A DNA stretch of 64,000 nt from JANYHH01 sp965249745 (GCA_965249745.1 OZ252252.1:4216001-4280000); one strand, 5' to 3'; numbered from the stretch's first letter, positions 8,525-16,338 are shown. The notes: generated by a model not told the origin, from the letters alone. Numbers and translations are program-made.

Positions 8525-8707
8525 CTATTGGTTGCAAGGGCGCGGACCCCATCCGGGACCAATTCCGCCGTATGGGCCAACCGGAAAACAATGCTCAAAA
8601 ACTGGCTGAGCTTTATGTCGGCTCGAGAGTAGCTGAGCCGCAAACCCACTCGTCCCACACACAATCGCTACCATCAGCAGCGCGACTCTCAATCCTTTTG
8701 GGTTCAT
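8525..8707 (-). CDS. Small exported Gly/Pro-rich protein
   Basis: A 60-residue protein with ATG at 8707 preceded by AAAGGGTGAT, a reasonable ribosome binding site. Residues 1-24 form a signal peptide (MNPKGLRVALLMVAIVCGTS..FAA). The mature part is short, with two or three cysteines (EHCFP, RPCNQ) and a Gly/Pro/Trp-rich end (PVGPYGGIGPGWGPRP). No family is recognised. A 10-bp hairpin (8764-8790) lies just upstream. It could be a secreted peptide or a small envelope protein. Confidence 0.5.
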   Translation of the reverse strand: MNPKGLRVALLMVAIVCGTSGFAAQLLSSRHKAQPVFEHCFPVGPYGGIGPGWGPRPCNQ

Positions 8708-8763
8708 CAAATCACCCTTTCGTTTCCTGGCACTATGCTGGCACTGTGACAGCTCGAGTCTGT

Positions 8764-8790
8764 CCTTGAAGGTTCCGGGGACCTTCAAGG
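8764..8790 (-). other. Perfect inverted repeat upstream of the small exported protein
   Basis: CCTTGAAGGT-N7-ACCTTCAAGG, a 10-bp perfect stem between the uracil-DNA glycosylase gene and the small exported protein gene, both on the minus strand. It could be an operator or a leader hairpin of the small gene. Confidence 0.5.
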
Positions 8791-8827
8791 AAGGCTAGCC
8801 GCGCCTCGTCTCATAGGTGTCTCTGGC

Positions 8828-8860
8828 TTTTGAGCCGAAGGACTAAGCTCCAGCTCAAAA
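8828..8860 (-). terminator. Probable terminator of the uracil-DNA glycosylase gene
   Basis: TTTTGAGC and GCTCAAAA form an 8-bp stem 15 bases after the stop codon of the glycosylase gene; the ends of the stem supply the A and T stretches. Confidence 0.5.
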
Positions 8861-8874
8861 CCCCAGCATTGCTT

Positions 8875-9549
8875 TCAGGTCACGCTCCCCGCCAGATCGG
8901 GCAGGGCCGGTTCTCCGCCGTGAAGCACGCGTTTGACCTCGAGTAAATCCTGCACCATCGCTTCCAGGGTTGCGCCATAGTTTTCCGGCGCGTGCTGCTC
9001 GAGGTGGATCAGGTACGCGGGTTGCAGGATCGCCATGACGGCGGGGGCTTGGGTATCGAAGACTTTGGCATAGGGACTCGAGGCTGGTAGCGTTTGCCAG
9101 ACGCCTCTGGATTCGGTGATCTTGAAACTCTTTCCCAGAAAGTGCTGCGCGGGCGGACCGCCCAGGCAGACGATGGCTCGAGGTTGCAACAGTTGCAGCT
9201 CGCGTTGCAACCAGAGGTTCGTGCAGGTCTTGATCTCTCCGGCGTTCGGGATGCGGTTGAGGCGTGTGTCCCCGACCTCTTTCCACGGCCAGCATTTGAC
9301 CAAATTAGAAATGTACAGTTCAGAGCGGCGCATCCCGACTTTGAACAGCAGCTCCTCGAGGACCTCCCCGGCGGGTCCGGTGTACGGCCGCCCGCTCGCG
9401 TCGTCGGTGCCGCTCGGTGAGTGACCGATCACGGCGACCCTGGATTGAAAGTTCCCAGACGGAATCACAACCTGGGTGCGCCCATTTTTTAGGTCGCATT
9501 GCGTGCAACGGCGCATTTCACTGTTGATCGTGTCCAGCGTATCGAACAT
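8875..9549 (-). CDS. Uracil-DNA glycosylase, family 4-like
   Basis: A 224-residue DNA-repair enzyme that removes uracil from DNA. Iron-sulphur cysteines are visible: CTQC near residue 15, then one in EIKTCTNLW and one in IVCLGG, as in family 4. The motif region reads GHSPSGTDDASGRPYTGPAGEVLE (family: GEAPGxxED..GRPFVGxAG), so the first Gly-Glu is Gly-His, a deviation to note. The second motif is in AILQPAYLIHLEQ (family HPAYL), again with the usual histidine replaced by Gln. The two departures suggest a subfamily with altered specificity; assignment by overall pattern is still firm. Confidence 0.8.
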   Translation of the reverse strand: MFDTLDTINSEMRRCTQCDLKNGRTQVVIPSGNFQSRVAVIGHSPSGTDDASGRPYTGPAGEVLEELLFKVGMRRSELYISNLVKCWPWKEVGDTRLNRIPNAGEIKTCTNLWLQRELQLLQPRAIVCLGGPPAQHFLGKSFKITESRGVWQTLPASSPYAKVFDTQAPAVMAILQPAYLIHLEQHAPENYGATLEAMVQDLLEVKRVLHGGEPALPDLAGSVT

Positions 9550-9614
9550 GACGCAATTTTAGCTCGAGGGAGCTGAAGGTCAGTTGACGCCGAATCGAGG
9601 GTTGACGCGACAAG

Positions 9615-9645
9615 AAAGGCTCGAGCCGTGTGGACTCGAGCCTTT
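9615..9645 (-). terminator. Terminator of the ribosomal/alpha operon built from CTCGAG
   Basis: AAAGGCTCGAG-N9-CTCGAGCCTTT gives an 11-bp perfect stem 16 bases after the rplQ stop, followed on the minus strand by CTTGTC. Both arms contain the iterated palindrome. Confidence 0.75.
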
Positions 9646-9660
9646 GAGCGTGCTTGTGGC

Positions 9661-10146
9661 TTAGGAAGCTACCGGCAGTTCGTAGTCCACGAATTCGATC
9701 AACGCGGTCGGGGCGCTGTCGCCGCGACGCACACCGGTCCGCAGGATCCGGGTGTAACCGCCAGGACGGTTGGCGAAACGAGGTGCGATGTCCTCGAACA
9801 GCTTCTTCAGCACGGCCTTGTCTTTGATGTCCGCACCGATCACGCGACGCAGGTGCAGCGCGTGGGCGCTGGCGGCCTGTTCCTCGGGAGTGGCCATGCG
9901 ACGCACGTCGCCCTCGCGGGCAGTCTTGCCCTCCTCGAGCGCCTTGTACCGTAAGCCCGGCGTGACGGCTGGGGCTTTTTTGGCGGTCGTGATGAGGCGT
10001 TCCACGTAGGGCTGAAGTTCCTTGGCTTTGGCGAGGGTGGTTTCGATCCGCCCCTCGCGCAGCAGAGCGGTCGCTTGAGCGGTCGCCAGGGCGCGACGGC
10101 TCGAGGAATTACGCCCTAATTTTCGTCCGGCAACACCGTGACGCAT
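9661..10146 (-). CDS. rplQ: Ribosomal protein bL17 with an internal insertion
   Basis: Large-subunit protein lining the exit-tunnel mouth. The N-terminus (MRHGVAGRKLGRNSSSRRAL) and C-terminus (GGYTRILRTGVRRGDSAPTALIEFVDYE) are normal bL17. At 161 residues it is about 40 longer than common bL17 (116-127): residues about 58-105, rich in Glu/Arg/Ala, are inserted between LITTAKKAP and the LKKLFEDIAPRF segment. Last gene of the ribosomal cluster, 76 bp after rpoA, followed by a strong terminator. Confidence 0.96.
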   Translation of the reverse strand: MRHGVAGRKLGRNSSSRRALATAQATALLREGRIETTLAKAKELQPYVERLITTAKKAPAVTPGLRYKALEEGKTAREGDVRRMATPEEQAASAHALHLRRVIGADIKDKAVLKKLFEDIAPRFANRPGGYTRILRTGVRRGDSAPTALIEFVDYELPVAS

Positions 10147-10222
10147 AGTTTGTCTCCTTTTGGGGTCTCTCGAGGCAGTGTGCGATCGAGGGTGAACGTT
10201 GAGTCGTGGACCTAGCTTTGGA

Positions 10223-11227
10223 CTAGTCCTTCAGTTCCAAGCCGCTCATAGCGAGCTGCTTTTTGATTTCGTCGAGTGAGCGCTCGCCGATGCCGGGAAC
10301 CTTTTTTAGGTCTTTTTCCGACAGGCTGACCAGAGCTGCCACACTGTCCACGCCCTCTTCTTTGAGGCTATGGAGCGTTCGGGTGGTCAAGCCCAACCCG
10401 TCCAACGACGCGCCGCCTGCGGCCTTGACGGCCTCGGAGATAGGTGCGGCGATGGTGGCCGTGGCAGAAGCGGTAGTAGGGGCCGCAGTCGTAGCTTTGG
10501 CGGCGGCGACCGGAGCCTCGTAACGCGGTTCGGAACGGGGTTGCACCGGCGCGGCGATGCGCTCCACGCTCGAGAACACGCTGAGCTGATCGCGCAAGAT
10601 GTCCACAGCGATGTTCAAAGCGTCCTCGGGGCTGGTGCTACCATCGGTCCAGACGCGCAGGATCAGGCGGTCAAGGTCTGTCTGCTGCCCGACGCGGGTG
10701 TCCTCGACGTGATACGCGACGCGGGTGACCGGCGCGTAGATCGCGTCCACCGGGATGCTGTTGATGCGATCCTTGGTGTTGTGACGCTCGGAAGGCACGT
10801 ACCCCACGCCCTCTTCGACGCGGACCTCCATGACGAGCTTGCCGCCCTTACCGATCGTGCAGAGGTACTTGTCGGTGTTGACGATCTCTGCGTCACTCGG
10901 CACTTCCAGGTCGGCGGCGGTGACAACGCGGGGACCCTCGGCGCGAATGCTGAGGGTTTTCGCCCCTGGGGTGTGGAACTTGACCACGAGTTCTTTCAGG
11001 TTCAAAATCAGTTGCACGACATCCTCGGTCACGCCGGGGATGGTGCTGAACTCGTGAAGCACGTCCTCAATGTAAACGCTGGTGACGGCGGTTCCGGGAA
11101 TGCTGCTCAGCAAGATGCGCCGCAGCGGGTTCCCCAGGGTGACGCCGTAACCGCGTTGCAGCGGCTCGAGGACGAATTCGCCGTAGGTGTTATCGGTTTT
11201 TGCGACTAGGCGGGCTTTCAAGTCCAC
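10223..11227 (-). CDS. rpoA: RNA polymerase alpha subunit
   Basis: A 334-residue alpha subunit: N-terminal assembly domain (residues 1-230; GYGVTLGNPLRRILLSSIPG, RVEEGVGYV, LRVWTDGSTSPEDAL), an Ala/Thr/Pro-rich linker of about 45 residues, and the C-terminal DNA/activator-binding domain (LTTRTLHSLKEEGVDSVAALVSLSEKDLKKVPGIGERSL). The linker is low in complexity and longer than in E. coli. It follows rpsD after a 233-bp gap that contains tandem duplications. Confidence 0.98.
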   Translation of the reverse strand: MDLKARLVAKTDNTYGEFVLEPLQRGYGVTLGNPLRRILLSSIPGTAVTSVYIEDVLHEFSTIPGVTEDVVQLILNLKELVVKFHTPGAKTLSIRAEGPRVVTAADLEVPSDAEIVNTDKYLCTIGKGGKLVMEVRVEEGVGYVPSERHNTKDRINSIPVDAIYAPVTRVAYHVEDTRVGQQTDLDRLILRVWTDGSTSPEDALNIAVDILRDQLSVFSSVERIAAPVQPRSEPRYEAPVAAAKATTAAPTTASATATIAAPISEAVKAAGGASLDGLGLTTRTLHSLKEEGVDSVAALVSLSEKDLKKVPGIGERSLDEIKKQLAMSGLELKD

Positions 11228-11460
11228 AGTTGCCTCCAGTACGCGCGTCGTTCACGGCACAGTTTCAGTGTGATGCGAGGCGCTCGAGGGGTGCGCCGTG
11301 ATGACGGGTGAGATGGTTGAATGGGGTGATGGGGTGTAGGGTGTGGGAAAAGCTCAGCAGTCCTGCTCCTGTCCAGCGCTTCCTACAACCCACATCCCCT
11401 TTCCAACAACCGCTTTATCGTGAGTAGTACACAGCTTTTATCGCGAGTAGTACACAGCTT
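11228..11460 (-). other. rpsD-rpoA gap with duplicated rpsD end
   Basis: Unusually long spacing for an alpha operon. The rpsD-proximal end carries repeated copies of the last rpsD codons (11413-11476); the rest is a pyrimidine-rich stretch with short motifs such as TCCTGC and TCCTACAACCC that also occur in the rpmJ-infA gap. No open frame or clear promoter is seen. Confidence 0.5.
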
Positions 11461-11476
11461 TTATCGCGAGTAGTAC
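11413..11476 (-). repeat. Tandem triplication of the rpsD 3' terminus
   Basis: Three head-to-tail copies of a 22-23 bp unit (plus-strand CTTTTATCGCGAGTAGTAC plus ACAG), the third being the real end of rpsD including its stop. Each copy contains the codons for Tyr-Tyr-Ser-Arg and a TAA. Confidence 0.85.
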
Positions 11477-12084
11477 TCGACCACGAACTGCTCGTTGACC
11501 GGAATCGCCAGATCTTCGCGGGCGGGGAGACGCTCCAACTTGCCCTCACTGCGCTCCACGTCGAAGGACAGCCACGGCATGGTGCGACGGCGTTTTTGCG
11601 CCTCGAGGTTGCCTTTGATGACATCCATCGCTTTGCCGCTGTTGCTGAGCGTTACGACATCACCGGGCTTGACGCGGTAGCTGGCCACATTGACGCGCTT
11701 GGCGTTGACCAACACGTGGTCGTGGTACACGAACTGACGCGCCTGACGGCGGGTGCTGGCAATCCCCATGCGGTAGACCACGTTGTCCAGACGGGACTCG
11801 AGGAGTTGCAGGAAAACCGTGCCGGTCACGCCGGTGCGACGGGTGGCTTCGCTGTACAGGTTACGGAATGGCTTTTCCGTCATGCCGTAAATGCGGATCA
11901 GCTTCTGCTTCTCACGCAGACGGACGCTGTAGTCGCTGGCGCGGCCACCGCGCTTGCGGGTCTGACCGTGCTGACCGGGGGCGTAGGGGCGCTTGTTGAG
12001 GTACTTGGCGACCTTGTCGGAATCGAACAGATTGACGCCCTCGCGGCGGCAAAGTTTGATGGCGGGACCTGTGTAACGAGCCAT
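11461..12084 (-). CDS. rpsD: Ribosomal protein uS4
   Basis: A 207-residue primary 16S-rRNA-binding protein, full length, with the S4 RNA-binding domain at about residues 95-160 (ESRLDNVVYRMGIASTRRQARQFVYHDHVLVNAKRV). No zinc-binding cysteine cluster at the N-terminus (one cysteine only, KLCRRE). Start at MARYTGPA; two bases separate it from rpsK. The gene end is tandemly duplicated in the downstream gap. Confidence 0.98.
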   Translation of the reverse strand: MARYTGPAIKLCRREGVNLFDSDKVAKYLNKRPYAPGQHGQTRKRGGRASDYSVRLREKQKLIRIYGMTEKPFRNLYSEATRRTGVTGTVFLQLLESRLDNVVYRMGIASTRRQARQFVYHDHVLVNAKRVNVASYRVKPGDVVTLSNSGKAMDVIKGNLEAQKRRRTMPWLSFDVERSEGKLERLPAREDLAIPVNEQFVVEYYSR

Positions 12085-12086
12085 GA

Positions 12087-12476
12087 TTAAAGCCTCGCCT
12101 TCTTGCGCAGGCGGCAACCGTTGTGCGGAACCGGGGTGTCGTCCATGATCGAGCGCACGTCCAGGCCGCTGGCTTGAATCGCGCGAATCGCCTGCTCGCG
12201 GCCGGAACCCGTACCGCGCACGACCACGTCAACAATCGTCATGCCCATGCCTTGAGCTTTTTTAGCGGCGTCGGCGGCGGCCAGTTGGGCGGCGTAGGGC
12301 GTGCCCTTCTTGCTGCCCTTATAGCCAATCGTGCCGCCACTGGACCAGGCGACGGGGTTGCCGTCCGGGTCAGCGATCGTGACGATCGTGTTGTTGTAAC
12401 TGGCGTTGATGTACGCCTTGCCACTGCCGAGGTTACGGCGCTTCTTCGTGACTTTTCCTTTAACAGGTTTCGCCAT
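12087..12476 (-). CDS. rpsK: Ribosomal protein uS11
   Basis: A 129-residue small-subunit platform protein; conserved blocks are KAYINASYNNTIVTIADPDG, GGTIGYKGSKKGTPYAAQ and the C-terminal DDTPVPHNGCRLRKKARL. Tightly packed between rpsM (2 bp) and rpsD (2 bp), hence co-transcribed. Confidence 0.98.
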   Translation of the reverse strand: MAKPVKGKVTKKRRNLGSGKAYINASYNNTIVTIADPDGNPVAWSSGGTIGYKGSKKGTPYAAQLAAADAAKKAQGMGMTIVDVVVRGTGSGREQAIRAIQASGLDVRSIMDDTPVPHNGCRLRKKARL

Positions 12477-12478
12477 GA

Positions 12479-12859
12479 TTACTTCCTCGCTGCCTTCTTC
12501 TTACCGGCAACGGTCTTACGTGGACCTTTACGGGTGCGAGAGTTCGTGCGGGTGCGCTGACCGTTGACCGGCAAGCTCCTGCGGTGACGCAGACCCCGGT
12601 AGGTTCCAATGTCCATCAGACGCTTGATGTTCTGCCCGATTTCCGAGCGCAAATCGCCTTCGACCTTGTAGTTCTTTTCCACTTGGTCGCGAAGCTTGGT
12701 CTGCTCAGCTTCGGTCAGGTTCTTGACTCGAGTGTCGGGGTTGATGCCCGTGTCGGTCAGAATCTCCTGGCTGCGGGTTAAACCGACACCGAAAATATAG
12801 GTCAGCGCGATCTCGACGCGCTTCTCACGTGGCAAATCCACGCCTGCAATACGCGCCAT
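12479..12859 (-). CDS. rpsM: Ribosomal protein uS13
   Basis: A 126-residue head protein that contacts P-site tRNA through its basic tail. Start MARIAGVDLPREKRVEIALT at 12859, then GTYRGLRHRRSLPVNGQRTRTNSRTRKGPRK and a Lys/Arg/Ala tail. Two bases after rpmJ. Confidence 0.98.
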   Translation of the reverse strand: MARIAGVDLPREKRVEIALTYIFGVGLTRSQEILTDTGINPDTRVKNLTEAEQTKLRDQVEKNYKVEGDLRSEIGQNIKRLMDIGTYRGLRHRRSLPVNGQRTRTNSRTRKGPRKTVAGKKKAARK

Positions 12860-12861
12860 GC

Positions 12862-12975
12862 TCAGCCCTGCCTTTGCTTGTGATTGGGGTCTTTGCAGAT
12901 CACATAGACCACTCCATGACGACGAACCACCTTGCAGTTGTCGCACATCTTCTTGACGCTCGTCCTGACCTTCAC
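12862..12975 (-). CDS. rpmJ: Ribosomal protein bL36
   Basis: A 37-residue large-subunit protein of the zinc-binding type: KKMCDNCKVVRRHG with CxxC, then VICKDPNHKQRQG supplying the third cysteine and the histidine. GTG start at 12975 with a strong AAGGAGG ribosome binding site. Precedes rpsM by two bases. Confidence 0.96.
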   Translation of the reverse strand: MKVRTSVKKMCDNCKVVRRHGVVYVICKDPNHKQRQG

Positions 12976-13069
12976 AACTTCCTCCTTCGCGCCGCAGACC
13001 GTTTTGAATTTGGTTTGGCAGCAGCGCTGGACGGCACAAACCGCGTACCATCTCGAGAACAACATTGGG

Positions 13070-13129
13070 TCCTGCAATACCTGGTTCTACCAAAACTCGT
13101 CCTGCAACCCTCTGTCCTACAAAACCTCG
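13070..13129. repeat. Four degenerate 15-bp tandem repeats between infA and rpmJ
   Basis: Units TCCTGCAATACCTGG, TTCTACCAAAACTCG, TCCTGCAACCCTCTG and TCCTACAAAACCTCG follow each other without a gap (13070-13129). They occupy a third of the 180-bp infA-rpmJ gap, which otherwise holds nothing recognisable. Confidence 0.7.
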
Positions 13130-13155
13130 ACGAAGCTCGAGGTTGAAAATGGGTC

Positions 13156-13416
13156 TTACTTGCGGTACACGATCCGACCCTTGGTCGGGTCGTAGGGGGA
13201 GATTTCCAGGACCACGCGGTCGCCGGGGAGGATACGGATGTAATTCATGCGCATCTTGCCGCTGACGTAACTCAGCAATTCGTGACCGGCGTCCAGCTTC
13301 ACCATGAAGGTAGTGTTAGGAAGCGCCTCGAGGACCACGCCCTCGGTGCGGATGACTTCCTGGGTTTCCTTCTGAGGTACTCGTTCTTTTCGGGGTCCGC
13401 GTTCTTTTCGTGCCAT
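13156..13416 (-). CDS. infA: Translation initiation factor IF-1
   Basis: An 86-residue OB-fold factor that binds the A site during initiation. The core (IRTEGVVLEALPNTTFMVKLDAGHELLSYVSGKMRMNYIRILPGDRVVLEISPYDPTKGRIVYR) is standard. The N-terminus carries about 14 extra basic residues (MARKERGPRKERVPQKE) before it. Confidence 0.97.
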   Translation of the reverse strand: MARKERGPRKERVPQKETQEVIRTEGVVLEALPNTTFMVKLDAGHELLSYVSGKMRMNYIRILPGDRVVLEISPYDPTKGRIVYRK

Positions 13417-13532
13417 TCACCCTCCGAGGGGATTTGAATTACCCGAGTCTGACTGTGATCTCAGGTGTTGATGTCCCCTCTGACGGGGAAAGCTACCGAA
13501 ACTGCGGCAATGAAAATCTAATGGGAACTCTT

Positions 13533-13577
13533 TTAACTTGCACCGACTTAACTTGCAACGGCTTAAGTCGCACCGAC
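13533..13577 (-). repeat. 15-bp tandem triplication of the map 3' terminus
   Basis: TTAACTTGCACCGAC, TTAACTTGCAACGGC and TTAAGTCGCACCGAC are adjacent; the third is the end of map with its stop codon. Each copy on the minus strand reads Val-Gly-Ala-(Thr/Ser)-stop or close to it. Confidence 0.8.
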
Positions 13578-14366
13578 TAACTCGAGCGGCTTGTAGACCG
13601 GACCCCAGGCGGCACCCGCAGCCAGGGTTAACACTCGAGGACCCTTTTCAGTGATGGCAATCGTGTGTTCAATCTGGGCGCTGAGGCTCCCGTCGGCGGT
13701 AACAGCCGTCCAGCCGTCGGACAGAACGTTGACCTTGGTGCGTCCGACCGTGACCATTGGCTCGAGGGCGAAGCTCATGCCGGGGCGCAAAACGGGCCCC
13801 TTGCCGGGTTGACCCCAGTTCGGGACTTGCGGTTCCTCGTGCATTTTGCGTCCCACCCCGTGCCCAACGAATTCGCGTACCACTGAGAATCCAGCGGACT
13901 CTACGGTTTTCTGCACGGCCCAACTCACGTCACCCAATCGCCTACCCGCCTGTGCGGCACGAATCCCAGCCCAGAGGGCCGCATCCGTGACCTCGAGCAA
14001 CCGCCTTGCCTTTGCCGAAATATCGCCCACGGCGTAGGTGCGGGCGGAATCCGCGACCCAGCCTTTGTAGTGCAGTCCGATATCCACCGAGATGATGTCG
14101 CCGCCTCGTAGCCTACGACTGCTTGGAATGCCGTGAACGATTTCTTCGTTGATAGACGCGTTAATCGTTGCCGGGAAGCCGTTGTAGCCCAAAAATGCTG
14201 GCTTAGCACCAAACTCCAGAATAGCACGCTCAGCAACGTCGTTCAAGTGCTGGGTCGTGACACCGGGCGCAATTTCCTTCTGTACCAGGTCGTGAACCCG
14301 ATAGAGCAACGCGCCAGCCTCAGCCATGAGTTCCAGCTCACCGGGACGCTTGTAGACGATGCTCAT
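13563..14366 (-). CDS. map: Methionine aminopeptidase, type I
   Basis: A 267-residue metalloprotease that removes the initiator methionine. Metal ligands are visible: SVDIGLHYKGWVADSARTY (two aspartates), HGVGRKMHEEP (histidine), FALEPMVTVG and QIEHTIAIT (glutamates), plus EEIVHGIPS (active-site histidine). It lacks an N-terminal zinc-finger extension. Its ATG shares one base with the adk stop (TGATG), as in many secY-adk-map-infA groups. Confidence 0.97.
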   Translation of the reverse strand: MSIVYKRPGELELMAEAGALLYRVHDLVQKEIAPGVTTQHLNDVAERAILEFGAKPAFLGYNGFPATINASINEEIVHGIPSSRRLRGGDIISVDIGLHYKGWVADSARTYAVGDISAKARRLLEVTDAALWAGIRAAQAGRRLGDVSWAVQKTVESAGFSVVREFVGHGVGRKMHEEPQVPNWGQPGKGPVLRPGMSFALEPMVTVGRTKVNVLSDGWTAVTADGSLSAQIEHTIAITEKGPRVLTLAAGAAWGPVYKPLELVGAT

Positions 14367-14926
14367 CAGACGATGGCTTTCAAGCGCTCGTAGACCTCAT
14401 CGGGGTTCCCGAACGCGTTCAGGGTATGAACATAGCCTCTGGGCGAGTAGTAATCAGCCAGCGGATAGGTCTCACTGCGATAAACCTGCAAGCGTTTCTC
14501 AATCACTTCCGGGGTGTCGTCCGGGCGGTTCTCTTTGATCGCACGTTCCAACAGGCGGGCGCGCACGACCGCCTCCGGGATTTCAAACAGCGGCACGCTC
14601 GAGATCGGCGCACTCAACTCTTCCAGCAGCATGTCTAATTCTTGCGCCTGGGCGACCGTGCGCGGAAAGCCGTCGAAGATGACCCGGATGTCATCCATGT
14701 TGGAGAGTTTGTCGCGGATCAGCGCCACGACAATCTCGTCGGAGACCAATCGCCCGGAGTTCTGAATCTCGCGGACCTGCTCTCCCAGAGCCGTACCTCG
14801 AGCCATGTGATCGCGCAGCATATCCCCGGTCGAGAGCTGGACCATGTTCAGGTCCGCCGCGAGACGTTTCGCCTGCGTACCCTTCCCAGCACCGGGGAGT
14901 CCCAAAAAAATGACGACTTTGCTCAT
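14366..14926 (-). CDS. adk: Adenylate kinase, short form
   Basis: A 186-residue kinase interconverting ATP+AMP and 2 ADP. P-loop GLPGAGKGT at residues 8-16, AMP site STGDMLRDHM and FDGFPRT. The lid is the short version (RARLLERAIKENRPDD), without the zinc-binding cysteines of the long form. Coupled to map by a one-base overlap, 16 bp after secY. Confidence 0.97.
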   Translation of the reverse strand: MSKVVIFLGLPGAGKGTQAKRLAADLNMVQLSTGDMLRDHMARGTALGEQVREIQNSGRLVSDEIVVALIRDKLSNMDDIRVIFDGFPRTVAQAQELDMLLEELSAPISSVPLFEIPEAVVRARLLERAIKENRPDDTPEVIEKRLQVYRSETYPLADYYSPRGYVHTLNAFGNPDEVYERLKAIV

Positions 14927-14942
14927 GAAGATGACTCACCCA

Positions 14943-16277
14943 TTACTGTTGGAACCCACCGCGTCCGCGCAAACGACCCTTTTGCAAGAAACCGCCGTAG
15001 TTGCGAACCGCCAGTTGTGACTCGATTTGTTTCAGGGTATCCAGCGCCACGCCCGCCACGATCAGCAAGGTCGTGCCCGCCAAGGGAAAGGTGGTGATGC
15101 CGGTCAGGTTGGAGACAATCGTCGGGATAACCGCCAGCGCCGCCAAGAAAAGCGCCCCGAACAGTGTGATACGAGTCGAAATCCGCTCGAGGTGTTCCTT
15201 CGTCTGATCGCCGGGTCGCACGCCGGGAATGAAGCCGCCATACTCCCGCAGGTTTTCCGCCACGCGCTTCGGATCGAAACTGATCGTGGTGTAGAAGAAA
15301 GTGAAGGCGATAATTAACAGCGCCTCTACGGCTGCCCCGCTGAAGGTGCGAACGCTGAGAAAATTGGAGAGCTGAACCGCGAAATCCGAATCCTTCAGCG
15401 CTGGAATCTGTGGAACCAAACTAGCGAGTTGCAGAATAGCGCTGGCGAAGATGATCGGGATGACGCCCGCCGTGTTGATCTTCAACGGAATGTATGAGGC
15501 TTGCCCCGCGCTCTGTCCCATTGGGCTGCGGGTGGCGACCTTGCGAGCGTATTGCACAGGTATTCGCCGCTCACCCTGCTGGATGCCGACAATCGCGGCC
15601 ACCACCAGGATAATCATCACAAAGAATGCCAGGATACGTAGCAAGTCAACCTGACCGGTGTTTAACAACGCAAGCGTTTGCTGAAATTCCACTGGAAAAC
15701 GCGTCACAATGCCCGCGAAAATAATCAAGCTGATGCCGTTGCCGATCCCGTACTCGGTGATGCGTTCACCCAGCCACATTGTCGCGGCGATGCCCGCGCA
15801 CTGCGTCAAGACCACAGTGAAATAAAACATTGGAATATTCGCACCCCAGCCGACCTTGGCGCTCTGGGTCAGCAGCAACGAGGCAAAGAACAACGCCTGC
15901 ACCGCACCCAGGGCAATCGCGGCGACTCGAGTGTACTGATTGATGCGTTTCTGTCCTTCGGGCCCCTCTTTTTGCATCGCCTCGAGTTGCGGCAAGGCGG
16001 TCGTGAGGATCTGCATGACGATGCTGGCCGTGATGTACGGCAGCACGCCAAGGGCGAAGATGCTGAACTGCGAGAGGTTACCGCCGGACACCAGTCCGAG
16101 CAACCCCAGGGCACCCGCCGCGCCGCTTTGATTGATGTTATTCGTCAGGCGTTCAACGTCCACGCCCGGCGTCGGAATGGCTGACCCCAGGCGGTAGACG
16201 GCCAAAAGGAGCAGCGTCAGCAAGAACTTCTGACGCAGCTCCGGGATTTGAAAGGCGTCGCGGAAAGCTCGCAGCAT
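14943..16277 (-). CDS. secY: Protein translocase subunit SecY
   Basis: A 444-residue ten-helix channel protein of the Sec translocon in the cytoplasmic membrane. Typical segments: YRLGSAIPTPGVD (after helix 1), SIFALGVLPYITASIVMQ, YGIGNGISLIIFAGIV and the PKRVAENLREYGGFIPGVRPG cytoplasmic loop. ATG at 16277 follows GAGGTGAAG; a GTG one codon upstream is possible. Lies between rplO and adk. Confidence 0.97.
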   Translation of the reverse strand: MLRAFRDAFQIPELRQKFLLTLLLLAVYRLGSAIPTPGVDVERLTNNINQSGAAGALGLLGLVSGGNLSQFSIFALGVLPYITASIVMQILTTALPQLEAMQKEGPEGQKRINQYTRVAAIALGAVQALFFASLLLTQSAKVGWGANIPMFYFTVVLTQCAGIAATMWLGERITEYGIGNGISLIIFAGIVTRFPVEFQQTLALLNTGQVDLLRILAFFVMIILVVAAIVGIQQGERRIPVQYARKVATRSPMGQSAGQASYIPLKINTAGVIPIIFASAILQLASLVPQIPALKDSDFAVQLSNFLSVRTFSGAAVEALLIIAFTFFYTTISFDPKRVAENLREYGGFIPGVRPGDQTKEHLERISTRITLFGALFLAALAVIPTIVSNLTGITTFPLAGTTLLIVAGVALDTLKQIESQLAVRNYGGFLQKGRLRGRGGFQQ

Positions 16278-16338
16278 CACTTCACCTCACAAGTACAGCA
16301 CAGGACAGTGCAGCGCAGGACGAGGCTGCGAGAGAAGT

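Noticed and set aside
8063..8591. Two minus-strand frames of about 80 codons in the gap after the mazEF cassette
   Set aside because: No ribosome binding sites or families; part is the dispersed repeat. Could be relics of a transposase but nothing supports it.
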